In this document: one piece after another, positions 1-6,282 of the stretch
Layout of the letters: every line of letters begins with the position of its first letter
Position numbering within the stretch: the stretch's first letter is position 1
Program-made: the position numbers and the translations under genes
The notes under the pieces: model-generated
The model's input: the letters and a program-made list of their open reading frames with translations, nothing else
What the model was told of the DNA's origin: nothing
The model's database searches: none
Source: Nitrososphaerales archaeon
GTDB lineage: Archaea > Thermoproteota > Nitrososphaeria > Nitrososphaerales > Nitrososphaeraceae
NCBI GenBank assembly: GCA_029237515.1
Contig: JARBAV010000383.1
Coordinates: 1 to 12,438, forward strand
Reading direction: 5' to 3'
DNA: 12,438 nucleotides

Positions 1-1056
1 AATAGAAATCGAGAGTTTTCTGAACATACCAGCCTTGTAAGCGAAGGAATCCTGGCAGGGCAAAGAATCGCAAAAATATCTGTTGTTACACTCGTAAGCA
101 TAGGAATTGTGGAGATTCTTACGGGTTACTTTAGTGGTAGTGTAGTAGCAACAGCAGATGGACTCGATTCGGTATCTGATGCAGTTATATCATTTATCGT
201 TCTGCTGGGTCTTCGTCTTGCACATAGACCAGCTGATAAGAAATTTCATTTCGGATATCACAAGGTAGAGAGCTTTGCTGCATTGATGGCTGCTATTGGA
301 ATGGTAGCGATAGGGATTGTAATATTTTTCAATTCGTATCAGGCTCTATTGCATCCACATGAAATAAGACAGCCAGTTCTCACAATGGTTGTATTGGCTG
401 CAGCTGGTGCAATCTCATTACATAGAGCTTTCCAGATGAGGAGTATTGCAAACAAATACAATTTGTTATCATTGAGGACTGATGCTAAGAATTCTATAAA
501 AGATGGTTCGGCATCAATAATTGGATTTCTAAGTGTCCTAATAGCTTCACAATTTGGATTTTTGCAAATGGATGCAATAGGCGGCATGATAATTGCAGGC
601 TACATTTTCTCGGTATCGTATATCTCATTGAAAAAGTCATCTTTGATACTCGTAGATTCCTGGCAGAACCCCAAACTCACTGAACTCATTAAACAACATA
701 TCGAACAAAAGCAGTTTAGAATTGGCCAAGGACCGGAGCAATTACAGACTAAAGTCAAGGTTCGCTCAGTGTTACTTAGACCAGCGGGAATGGTCTCCCA
801 GGCTGAAGTGCATATTGAAGTCGATGGTAATAGGCCTCTCAAAGACGTGGAAATGATATGTCTTCAAGTAGAAATGGAGATTCGTTCCAAATTTCCTGAT
901 CTAGAAAGAATTTCGATAATTCCACATTCATCGATCGCTAAGCCAATTACAACACAATCTAGTTCATTCAGGAGATGGATTTCGGTACCTGATATATTGC
1001 ATCAGCATCGACAACAGCAACAACAACAAAACCAAAAACGCGAACATCGTGAGTAG
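1..1056 (+). CDS. Cation diffusion facilitator (CDF) family metal efflux transporter, 5'-truncated by window edge
   Basis: CDF proteins are dimeric membrane antiporters that export divalent metals using the proton gradient. The frame is open from base 1 (351 visible residues). A GTG at 109 would cut off the first membrane helix (visible residues about 24-45), so the true start lies upstream of the window. About six hydrophobic segments are followed by the cytoplasmic ferredoxin-like dimer domain (about residues 215-305, ending near SIIPH). The helix-2 metal site reads DSVSD (Asp codons at 166-168 and 178-180), followed by the family motif FGYHKVES. The matching helix-5 site reads NSIKD (Asn at 490-492, Asp at 502-504), so the His of zinc-type CDFs is replaced by Asn; this hints at Mn or Fe rather than Zn, by inference. 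The C-terminus is a Gln/His-rich tail (HQHRQQQQQQNQ) that could be a metal-sensing or disordered segment. Family assignment is firm; substrate is not. Confidence 0.93.
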   Translation, partial: NRNREFSEHTSLVSEGILAGQRIAKISVVTLVSIGIVEILTGYFSGSVVATADGLDSVSDAVISFIVLLGLRLAHRPADKKFHFGYHKVESFAALMAAIGMVAIGIVIFFNSYQALLHPHEIRQPVLTMVVLAAAGAISLHRAFQMRSIANKYNLLSLRTDAKNSIKDGSASIIGFLSVLIASQFGFLQMDAIGGMIIAGYIFSVSYISLKKSSLILVDSWQNPKLTELIKQHIEQKQFRIGQGPEQLQTKVKVRSVLLRPAGMVSQAEVHIEVDGNRPLKDVEMICLQVEMEIRSKFPDLERISIIPHSSIAKPITTQSSSFRRWISVPDILHQHRQQQQQQNQKREHRE

Positions 1057-1208
1057 ATACTTAGGTGTTACGACCAGTCATTCTATCTCACTTTTTCAGA
1101 TATGTGTTTAGTGTTGTTTAAATTACCTGACATGTTAGATGAAGTCGAAATTGTATATATTTTTTAGACAGTAACTTGCTTTGTGCTAAATTCGATAGTA
1201 TAAGTGAA

Positions 1209-1219
1209 CACTTTTTAAG
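1209..1219 (+). promoter_or_regulatory. Candidate TATA box for the secreted-protein gene
   Basis: The A/T-rich element ACTTTTTAAGG is centred about 28 nt upstream of the ATG at 1243, the distance expected for an archaeal TATA box serving a leaderless transcript. Two other TATA-like stretches lie further upstream (1154-1160 TATATAT and 1195-1205 around AGTATAAG) and would give leaders of about 15-60 nt. The sequence alone does not decide between them. No Shine-Dalgarno motif precedes the ATG. Confidence 0.35.
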
Positions 1220-1242
1220 GATGTAAAAGCATAACTCAGCTG

Positions 1243-1626
1243 ATGACAAACTCAATCATCAAGGTGTTGATTCCTGTATTGACTGCCATGACTATCTTTA
1301 CATCTGCAGAGGTACTAGCACAAGAACAACCGAACACTATTAACTTAGAGACATCTCAAGTAGAATTAATAGCAGGTCCTACCAATAATGTAGAACTGGA
1401 AGGACAAGTTGTAAACAATTCGACAGGGGGTGTAGATGATATCAAAGTAAACGTGCAGTTCTACGATTCAAATGGACAACTTTTACTTGAGACCAGTAGA
1501 TTCATTACTCAGCCCTCTCAGACACTCCAACCAGGTGAGTCGGTGCCGTTTACCATTTTGGAGACACTGGGTCATGATCAAGTTGACAAGCATGTGGTAA
1601 TCGCAGAAGCGGATGCAGCTACCTAA
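1243..1626 (+). CDS. Small secreted protein with FxLYD-like beta-sandwich domain
   Basis: This 127-residue protein starts with a clear Sec-type signal peptide: a short polar, lysine-containing start (MTNSIIK), a hydrophobic core (VLIPVLTAMTIFTSA) and a likely cleavage site after VLA, before QEQPN at about residue 27. The mature part of about 100 residues has the pattern of FxLYD/DUF3426-type extracellular beta-sandwich domains: VELEGQVVNNS, then KVNVQFYDSNGQLL, then a Q-T-LQPGESVPFTI strand. Such domains are common in archaeal cell-surface and secreted proteins, and their ligands are mostly unknown. There is no C-terminal membrane anchor or lipobox, so it should be released or held by other surface proteins. 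It lies 186 nt downstream of the metal transporter on the same strand with its own promoter candidates, so a functional link is not shown. Domain assignment rests on pattern only; function is unknown. Confidence 0.8.
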   Translation: MTNSIIKVLIPVLTAMTIFTSAEVLAQEQPNTINLETSQVELIAGPTNNVELEGQVVNNSTGGVDDIKVNVQFYDSNGQLLLETSRFITQPSQTLQPGESVPFTILETLGHDQVDKHVVIAEADAAT

Positions 1627-1633
1627 GACTTTA

Positions 1634-1673
1634 CTACTAGCAAGTAGCTTAGTGCTTCGACAGTATATTTTTT
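1634..1673 (+). terminator. Candidate terminator after the secreted-protein gene
   Basis: A 5-bp hairpin (CTACT, loop AGCA, AGTAG, at 1634-1647) begins 7 nt after the stop codon and is followed by a T-rich stretch with six consecutive T (around 1667-1673). Archaeal RNA polymerase terminates at T-tracts even without a strong stem, so the T-rich run is the more important part. The hairpin itself is short and may be chance. Confidence 0.4.
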
Positions 1674-1832
1674 ATTATAAATATTTTGTAATTAGTTAAT
1701 CCTGTATTTGGAACAGGTCAATTATTTAATCTACACTAGAAGATTCAGACAATGTGGTAATTTTGTAAATGAAATTAATCTCAGGATCGTTTTGAAACCT
1801 TTGCCTAAGAATGATTTCACCAAAACTACTGC

Positions 1833-1854
1833 TCACAATAACTCCTTATTGTGA
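1833..1854. repeat. Perfect 9-bp inverted repeat with 4-nt loop
   Basis: TCACAATAA (1833-1841) is followed by CTCC and then its exact reverse complement TTATTGTGA (1846-1854). The stem is symmetric and would form in RNA from either strand. It lies in the gap between two converging genes, about 207 nt past the upstream stop and 219 nt before the downstream one. No T-run follows on the plus strand, so it is not a textbook intrinsic terminator. It could be a bidirectional transcript end, part of a small RNA, or a binding site for a dimeric regulator. Confidence 0.6.
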
Positions 1855-2072
1855 CCTTCCATATTAGCCATCTTCAAGAATGATTCTAGTATGGATAGAA
1901 TTGAAGTGCCAAGGACAAAATTCCTATAACCATGAGATTCAGTACCAGTTCAACTTGTTCAAGCCATCAGGTGATGCGAGTTAAAGACCAATCATAGTAG
2001 TTACTTGCAGTTTGGATTTGCTTAATCAAATTGAGGCAATAAACATTATTCTAGGAGCTATTTTCTTTTTAT

Positions 2073-2483
2073 TCATCTTCCGGTTATCCCTCCGGTATAA
2101 TCCCCTGAAACTTTAACGACACCTTCCTCAGATTCACTAATCACTTTTAGCAATTCCAGAGTCAGTCTCATGTTTGCTACATAGTGGGTACCATTTTCAT
2201 AAACTGACGGCAGAAGTCCCGTCTCTTTATATATCAAATTTTTCATTTTTTCGGGATCGGCGCTATTCGTGGTGGATATTTCAACCATGTAAAATGGGGG
2301 AGACGACTTAGATGCAGTATTGGACTTTTGTGCCTCCACTTCCTCGCGGATGAGCAGATCGTGTATTAGTGCAGGGCTTATTTTTGGGAGATGTAATTGA
2401 TACAGAGTTTGTAAGCCTTGGAAAACCCTTCTTATTTCCTGCAATTCGTCAGAAGGCATGAATAACCACCTACTAATAGCCAT
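2073..2483 (-). CDS. Conserved-looking hypothetical protein, 136 aa
   Basis: I do not recognise this family. The 136-residue protein has no signal peptide or membrane helix and is probably cytosolic. Residues 1-50 look mainly helical (PSDELQEIRRVFQGLQTLYQLH). Residues about 63-130 alternate in a strand-helix-strand-helix-strand order: FYMVEIST, DPEKMKNLIYKETG, LPSVYENGTHYVANM, TLELLKVISES, VVKVSGDYTGG. This could be a small ferredoxin-like or ACT-like alpha/beta fold, which is inference from pattern only. The ATG at 2481-2483 is preceded by a TATA-like box about 22 nt upstream, compatible with a leaderless transcript. A second ATG at 2457-2459 (residue 9) would also fit the promoter spacing. 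It is separated from argF upstream by 344 nt containing a terminator-like hairpin, so it is probably transcribed alone. Confidence 0.75.
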   Translation of the reverse strand: MAISRWLFMPSDELQEIRRVFQGLQTLYQLHLPKISPALIHDLLIREEVEAQKSNTASKSSPPFYMVEISTTNSADPEKMKNLIYKETGLLPSVYENGTHYVANMRLTLELLKVISESEEGVVKVSGDYTGGITGR

Positions 2484-2500
2484 AATATAAAGGTAAATTT

Positions 2501-2509
2501 CTATAAAAA
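2501..2509 (-). promoter_or_regulatory. Candidate TATA box for the 136-aa gene
   Basis: Read on the minus strand, this is TTTTTATAG, a good archaeal TATA-box match centred about 22 nt before the ATG at 2483 and about 46 nt before the alternative ATG at 2459. The spacing predicts transcription starting at or just inside the first ATG, so the leader would be absent or the internal ATG would be used. Confidence 0.45.
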
Positions 2510-2642
2510 CTACATAAGTGTACTAGTCCCGGATTAGGAAACGAGGACTTAAGTGCTAACTGGAAATTGTCTTTGAGAATTCAAAAATCATTTAGAATAG
2601 CCACCCCAATTCAAAAAGTATCAATCGTCTGTACGAAGTTCT

Positions 2643-2672
2643 AAAAAGCAGTTTGTAATATATGATACAAAC
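2643..2672 (-). terminator. Hairpin plus T-run resembling an intrinsic terminator for the argF transcript
   Basis: On the minus strand GTTTGTA (complement of 2666-2672) and TACAAAC (complement of 2651-2657) form a perfect 7-bp stem with an 8-nt loop. Three bases later comes TTTTT (complement of 2643-2647). It lies about 155 nt downstream of the argF stop in the reading direction. The stem is A/T-rich and therefore weak. A simpler archaeal-type T6 tract occurs closer to the stop at 2819-2824, so this may be a second or backup site. Confidence 0.45.
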
Positions 2673-2686
2673 ACCTTAGATAAGGT
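2673..2686. repeat. Short near-palindrome adjoining the terminator-like hairpin
   Basis: ACCTTA (2673-2678), a central GA, and TAAGGT (2681-2686) form a perfect 6-bp inverted repeat that directly abuts the hairpin at 2651-2672. As RNA the 2-nt loop is too tight without opening one pair. As DNA it is a plausible dimeric regulator site upstream of the 136-aa gene. Confidence 0.45.
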
Positions 2687-2827
2687 TAGACTCTCGCCTT
2701 AGTGGAGACCGATGCATACAAACCAGGGTAGTATCCACAATATTTCGCAGCATAAAAATAAACCTCAATATCTGCTTACAGCATCGAATTCGCTCACCGA
2801 CATGAAATCATTGCGGACAAAAAACGC

Positions 2828-3778
2828 TTACCTCAAAGGTAGCATGCACATTAACGCCTTCTGTACATGTAGCCTATTTTCAGCTTGGTCCCACACCACG
2901 GATGCCTTACCGTCAATTACTTCGGAAGTAACTTCTCGACCTCTTGAAGCCGGAAGACAGTGCATAAAAATGCAATCTTGCTTCGCGGAACTCAATAGAT
3001 TAGAATTAACCTGGTACCTTGGCAAGAATATCTCTTCTCTTTGCTGTCTCTCTTCATCCTTTCCAATCGATACGAACGTGTCTGTTGCCAACACATCAGC
3101 ATTCTGGACGGCTTTTAAAGGATCGTCTGTAATCGATATTTCTGTAGAACTTTTAGAGGCTTCTTGTCTTGCTACATTTAGTACATTTTCATTCGGTTCA
3201 AAGCCAGTTGGACAAGCAATTGAAAGATTTATGCCTATTTTTGAGCAACCAAGTACTAGATCATTGCAAACATTATTACCCTCCCCTATCCATGCAACTT
3301 TCAATCCATTGAATGTATTTTTCTTTTCTTGAATCGTGAGGAGATCGGCGAGAATCTGGCAAGGGTGAAAAGTATCTGAAAGGCCGTTAATGACGGGAAC
3401 AGAAGAGTATGCTGCAAGTTTCTCAATATCTGAATGTGAATATACACGCGCCATAATCAAGTCAACGTAGAGCGAAAGAGTTCGAGCTGTATCTTCGACA
3501 GATTCTCCTCGGGCTAGTTGAAGGTCGTTTGAACTCAGATAAATAGCGGTACCACCTAATTGTACTATTCCCGTTTCAAAACTTAGTCTGGTTCTAGTAG
3601 AGGGTTTCTGAAAGATCATAGCAAGCGTTCTTCCCTTCAATAGTTGGGACGATTTTCCATTCTTCAAATCCCTCTTGAGATCCTTTGATAACTCTAAGAT
3701 TGATAGGATTTCCTCTCTATTTAGGTCATTAAGACTCAAAAAATTTTTTTTATTTAAGGAGGTCTTCAATGTCTTCAT
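2828..3778 (-). CDS. argF: Ornithine carbamoyltransferase
   Basis: It transfers the carbamoyl group from carbamoyl phosphate to ornithine to give citrulline in arginine biosynthesis; the enzyme is a cytosolic trimer or larger. The 316-residue length is normal. Signature motifs are present in order: STRTR (residues 60-64, carbamoyl-phosphate loop), HPCQ (138-141), GEGNNVCND (165-173), the ornithine-binding stretch DTFVSIG (233-239), HCLPASRG (273-280) with the reactive-site Cys, and the C-terminal ENRLHVQKA helix. In the usual D-x-W-x-SMG motif the Met is Ile and the Trp is Phe, a conservative change that leaves ornithine as the likeliest substrate. The ATG at 3776-3778 lies inside ftsY, so the first 29 nt are shared with the ftsY 3' end in another frame. 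This implies co-transcription and possibly translational coupling. No other arginine genes are in the window. Confidence 0.94.
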   Translation of the reverse strand: MKTLKTSLNKKNFLSLNDLNREEILSILELSKDLKRDLKNGKSSQLLKGRTLAMIFQKPSTRTRLSFETGIVQLGGTAIYLSSNDLQLARGESVEDTARTLSLYVDLIMARVYSHSDIEKLAAYSSVPVINGLSDTFHPCQILADLLTIQEKKNTFNGLKVAWIGEGNNVCNDLVLGCSKIGINLSIACPTGFEPNENVLNVARQEASKSSTEISITDDPLKAVQNADVLATDTFVSIGKDEERQQREEIFLPRYQVNSNLLSSAKQDCIFMHCLPASRGREVTSEVIDGKASVVWDQAENRLHVQKALMCMLPLR

Positions 3779-5375
3779 CCGTTAGATAAACTATTTCTTC
3801 TTCGTCTTTATTCTGACTTTTAGTCTTTTTCTCGTTATCCTTGACTAGATCCTTAGTTTCGGACTTTTTTTCCGATTCTACGGACGAGTGGAGATTTTTT
3901 TGAGAGCTCTCAATAGTGTGCATATCCTTCGGAGTGTCATTTTCTGGATCTTTGGTCTGGTATTTGTTTTTCTTGCCAAATAATCCTTTAAAAAAGCCAC
4001 CAGGTTCTTTTTTCTCCGATATTGACTCTGGTTTCTTATCAGATGTGACAGTAATTACTTGGGGTTGCTCCTCTAGATAACCTTGTTTCTTTTTTTGTTC
4101 TGGTTCTTCCGGATGAGCGCTATCATGCAGTTGTTCTGGAATGCGGGGTTCTTCAAAATGTGGTTCTTTCAAATCTGCCTGCTTTTGCTGTAAAGCATGC
4201 TTATTTGAAGCGACTTTGTCTAGTGATTCGTATTTCCTAGAACTAGTATCATCTGAATCCAGAAGCAATTCTGAGGGAGTTTCATCAATTTTTTGAATTG
4301 GTCTCCCAAAAGTATCTTCATTAGTTACAGATCTCAAAATTACCTTCTCATTTGGCAGCTCCATATCCGTTTCTATTTTTCCATTCCTTTTCGTATCTTG
4401 TTTGGTTATATCCGGTTGAATGATATTGTTGGAAAGGAGCTCCGTTTCACTAATCAGCGAGGAATCACCGAAAATTGAATCGAGGAATTTCTCAGAGCTA
4501 AAAGATGTGATATCGTCATAGCTTTGTCCCATCCCTAAGAGTACAATTGGTTTCGATGTAGCATGCACAATCGATATGGCTGAACCTCCCTTGGCATCTG
4601 CATCAGTCTTTGTTAGTATTGCGCCATCAAATTTAGTGTATTCAAAAAACTCACGAGCCTGGTTAATGGTATCGTTTCCTGCCAATGAATCACCAATAAA
4701 TAACTTGATATCTGGCTTTACAACCCTAACTATTTTGTTAATTTCATCCATCAGATTCTTTGCTGTCTGCATTCTGCCGGCCGTATCAATCAGTACCGTA
4801 TCCACACGGTGTTTGGTGGCATAATCTACAGCGTCACGTCCAACTGCAGATGGATCGGCTCCATATCTTTGCGAAATGACTTTGATAGACAAATTTTCTC
4901 CGTGCTGCGATAGTTGCTCAATTGCACCTGCTCTATGAGTATCTGCGGCTGCAAGTACAGTTGAAATTCCATTTTTCTTAAGCAAACGAGCGATTTTTGC
5001 AATAGTTGTTGTTTTACCAGTACCATTAATTCCAAGCAGAAGTATAACAAATGGTCCTTTTCCTGCTTCCTTCTTAGATTGGATTAGTTGGATAAGATTC
5101 ATAGTTCCAGACTTATTAAACATGTCCGATAACCGCATTCTAAGCTTCAGCTTGATTACATTTTCTGCACTTTGTCCTTTTTCAAGTTCTAAACCTAGTA
5201 ATTCGGTCCTCAGACTTCCCACAAGATCGTCTACAACCTCTGGGGCAACATCACTTTCGAGAAGAGAAAGTTCAAGTTCAGATAATTGATTATCTAAATC
5301 TCTTTTAGAAATTTCTTTGTGAGATGATAGGTTTCTCGCAGCGTCAGAAAATGCCCTTTTGAGCTGTTCAAACAT
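3750..5375 (-). CDS. ftsY: Signal recognition particle receptor FtsY, with long C-terminal extension
   Basis: FtsY is the SRP-receptor GTPase that docks SRP-ribosome complexes at the membrane. Residues 1-303 form a standard NG domain: N-domain helices, then G1 GINGTGKTTT (115-124), DTHRAGAIEQL (145-155; usually DTFRA), DTAGR (197-201), TKTDADAKGG (255-264) and GMGQSYDD (281-288). The open frame continues for about 238 more residues (304-541). This tail is charged and low in complexity, rich in E, K, S and Q, with Pro-Glu stretches, a GGFFKGLFGKKNK segment (459-471) and an acidic YLTDEDIEDLLK end. Archaeal FtsY proteins are usually about 300-400 residues with any acidic region at the N-terminus, so this layout is unusual. 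The last codons overlap the argF start by 29 nt. Prefoldin alpha ends 22 nt upstream, as in the conserved archaeal pfdA-ftsY pair. No Shine-Dalgarno precedes the ATG at 5373-5375. Confidence 0.95.
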   Translation of the reverse strand: MFEQLKRAFSDAARNLSSHKEISKRDLDNQLSELELSLLESDVAPEVVDDLVGSLRTELLGLELEKGQSAENVIKLKLRMRLSDMFNKSGTMNLIQLIQSKKEAGKGPFVILLLGINGTGKTTTIAKIARLLKKNGISTVLAAADTHRAGAIEQLSQHGENLSIKVISQRYGADPSAVGRDAVDYATKHRVDTVLIDTAGRMQTAKNLMDEINKIVRVVKPDIKLFIGDSLAGNDTINQAREFFEYTKFDGAILTKTDADAKGGSAISIVHATSKPIVLLGMGQSYDDITSFSSEKFLDSIFGDSSLISETELLSNNIIQPDITKQDTKRNGKIETDMELPNEKVILRSVTNEDTFGRPIQKIDETPSELLLDSDDTSSRKYESLDKVASNKHALQQKQADLKEPHFEEPRIPEQLHDSAHPEEPEQKKKQGYLEEQPQVITVTSDKKPESISEKKEPGGFFKGLFGKKNKYQTKDPENDTPKDMHTIESSQKNLHSSVESEKKSETKDLVKDNEKKTKSQNKDEEEIVYLTDEDIEDLLK

Positions 5376-5397
5376 TTGAGTGTTTAATTTAACGCGA

Positions 5398-5880
5398 CTA
5401 CCTATTATTGCTACTGGGCTTACCTAAGGTGCTCCTGCCAGAAGTAGCACTTTGCACCATTTCATTGACTTGAACTTGGATTTGCTCCATCCGTAGAGAT
5501 ACCTGTTGCTTTTGCCCCATTAACTGTTTTAGTGCAATCTCAAACTCCTTCAATCTGGACTCTATGTAGTTGATTGTATCCTCTCTACTCTTTTCCACTG
5601 CTACTCCTGCACCAATATTGATAAGCAATTTCTTCACAGGGGGTACTGACACTTTTATATGAACCCCAACGCCGACTGGTACATACGATTCAACTTCTGT
5701 TTCAGCTTGAACCTCTTGTACCGCACTAGATGCTAACTTGGCCTCTTCTAGCAGTCTATTGACAGCTGCCTCACGAGCAATAATCTCATTCAAATGAGCT
5801 TCAAGCACCCTTGCCTGCTGCATCATTTCATTTACCTTTTGTTCGAGGGCAGCTTGTTCGCCGCTAACTCCGCTGCTCAT
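5398..5880 (-). CDS. pfdA: Prefoldin alpha subunit
   Basis: Prefoldin is a jellyfish-shaped cytosolic chaperone of two alpha and four beta subunits that hands unfolded proteins to the thermosome. The 160 residues show the expected order: an N-terminal coiled coil (about 8-55, with MMQQARVLEAHLNEIIAREA), a central pair of beta hairpins including YVPVGVGVHIKV and LLINIGAGVAVEKS (about 66-96), and a C-terminal coiled coil (about 98-148, ending QVQVNEMVQSA). The tail is short and Ser/Gly/Asn-rich. Length is slightly above the usual 140-150. It precedes ftsY by 22 nt, a conserved archaeal pair; the ribosomal protein and aIF6 genes that often precede this pair in other archaea are absent, and 566 nt without genes lie upstream. 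A TATA-like box about 28 nt before the ATG suggests this gene opens a pfdA-ftsY-argF transcript. Confidence 0.93.
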   Translation of the reverse strand: MSSGVSGEQAALEQKVNEMMQQARVLEAHLNEIIAREAAVNRLLEEAKLASSAVQEVQAETEVESYVPVGVGVHIKVSVPPVKKLLINIGAGVAVEKSREDTINYIESRLKEFEIALKQLMGQKQQVSLRMEQIQVQVNEMVQSATSGRSTLGKPSSNNR

Positions 5881-5903
5881 TTATCCTTTAATCTTCGGGC
5901 TTT

Positions 5904-5912
5904 CATATATTT
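5904..5912 (-). promoter_or_regulatory. Candidate TATA box for pfdA-ftsY-argF
   Basis: On the minus strand this reads AAATATATG, preceded by an A/C-rich stretch compatible with a BRE. Its centre is about 28 nt upstream of the pfdA ATG at 5880, predicting a leaderless or nearly leaderless transcript. This is the best-placed promoter element for the three-gene run, since the internal gaps (22 nt, and a 29-nt overlap) leave little room for others. Confidence 0.5.
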
Positions 5913-6250
5913 GTGACTGGAGGCATTTGCAAAATATTTCCCAGAATTCAATAGGATAAAATGCAGATTCTTCGAGTGCTTGGCAGCAGCAACTAGGATG
6001 CTATTAGAATGAATTTATATCCTAATCTTGTCAAAAATTAAAGTAAATTCCAACAATCATCATGTTGATCACATTATCCAGATGAAGCAACAAGTACTGT
6101 TCTGCCAAATATTAATGCACGAATATATCAAAGACAAAATTTGATGCAATAAGAATCCTACTAGAATACAATTTGACTCCTAAATAAAAAATAAAATAAA
6201 GAAATACATTCACATGAAGTACATTCGATTGGAAATAGACGAGCCAGAAT

Positions 6251-6282
6251 GATAGACACTTGACCACATTCAAGTATCTATT
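6251..6282 (-). repeat. 12-bp stem with 6-nt loop; candidate structured RNA element
   Basis: The arms are ATAGACACTTGA (6252-6263) and TCAAGTATCTAT (6270-6281) around the loop CCACAT. Plus-strand RNA has one C-A mismatch at 6257/6276. In minus-strand RNA the same position becomes a G-U pair, giving an unbroken 12-bp stem, so the structure fits minus-strand transcription better, the direction of both flanking genes. No T-run follows on that strand, so it does not look like an intrinsic terminator. It sits 165 nt past the flavoprotein stop and about 370 nt before pfdA. Confidence 0.6.

Larger units (their letters stand above)
1627..2072. other. Intergenic region between convergent genes
   Basis: No frame in these 446 nt gives a credible protein, and no tRNA or insertion-sequence remnant was recognised. 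It separates the plus-strand secreted-protein gene from the minus-strand 136-aa gene, so both transcripts end here. It holds the candidate terminator at 1634-1673 and the hairpin at 1833-1854. Confidence 0.6.
2484..2827. other. Intergenic region between argF and the 136-aa gene
   Basis: This stretch of 344 nt has no credible coding frame. Reading on the minus strand it contains a T6 run just after the argF stop (2819-2824), two adjacent inverted repeats (2651-2672 and 2673-2686), a T5 run after the first hairpin, and the TATA-like box of the next gene. A 206-aa plus-strand open frame that enters from 2712 is antisense to argF and is not considered real. Confidence 0.6.

Noticed and set aside
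109..1056. GTG at 109 as the start of the CDF transporter
   Set aside because: It would remove most of the first membrane helix, and the frame is open to the window edge with CDF-like sequence upstream.
2712..3332. A 206-codon open frame on the plus strand
   Set aside because: It lies almost wholly antisense to argF, whose motifs are unmistakable, and its own translation is Ser/Thr/Cys-rich with no recognisable domain.
4293..5050. Short open frames on both strands within ftsY (4293-4478, 4576-4824, 4826-5050)
   Set aside because: They overlap the ftsY NG domain and tail in other frames and encode nothing recognisable.
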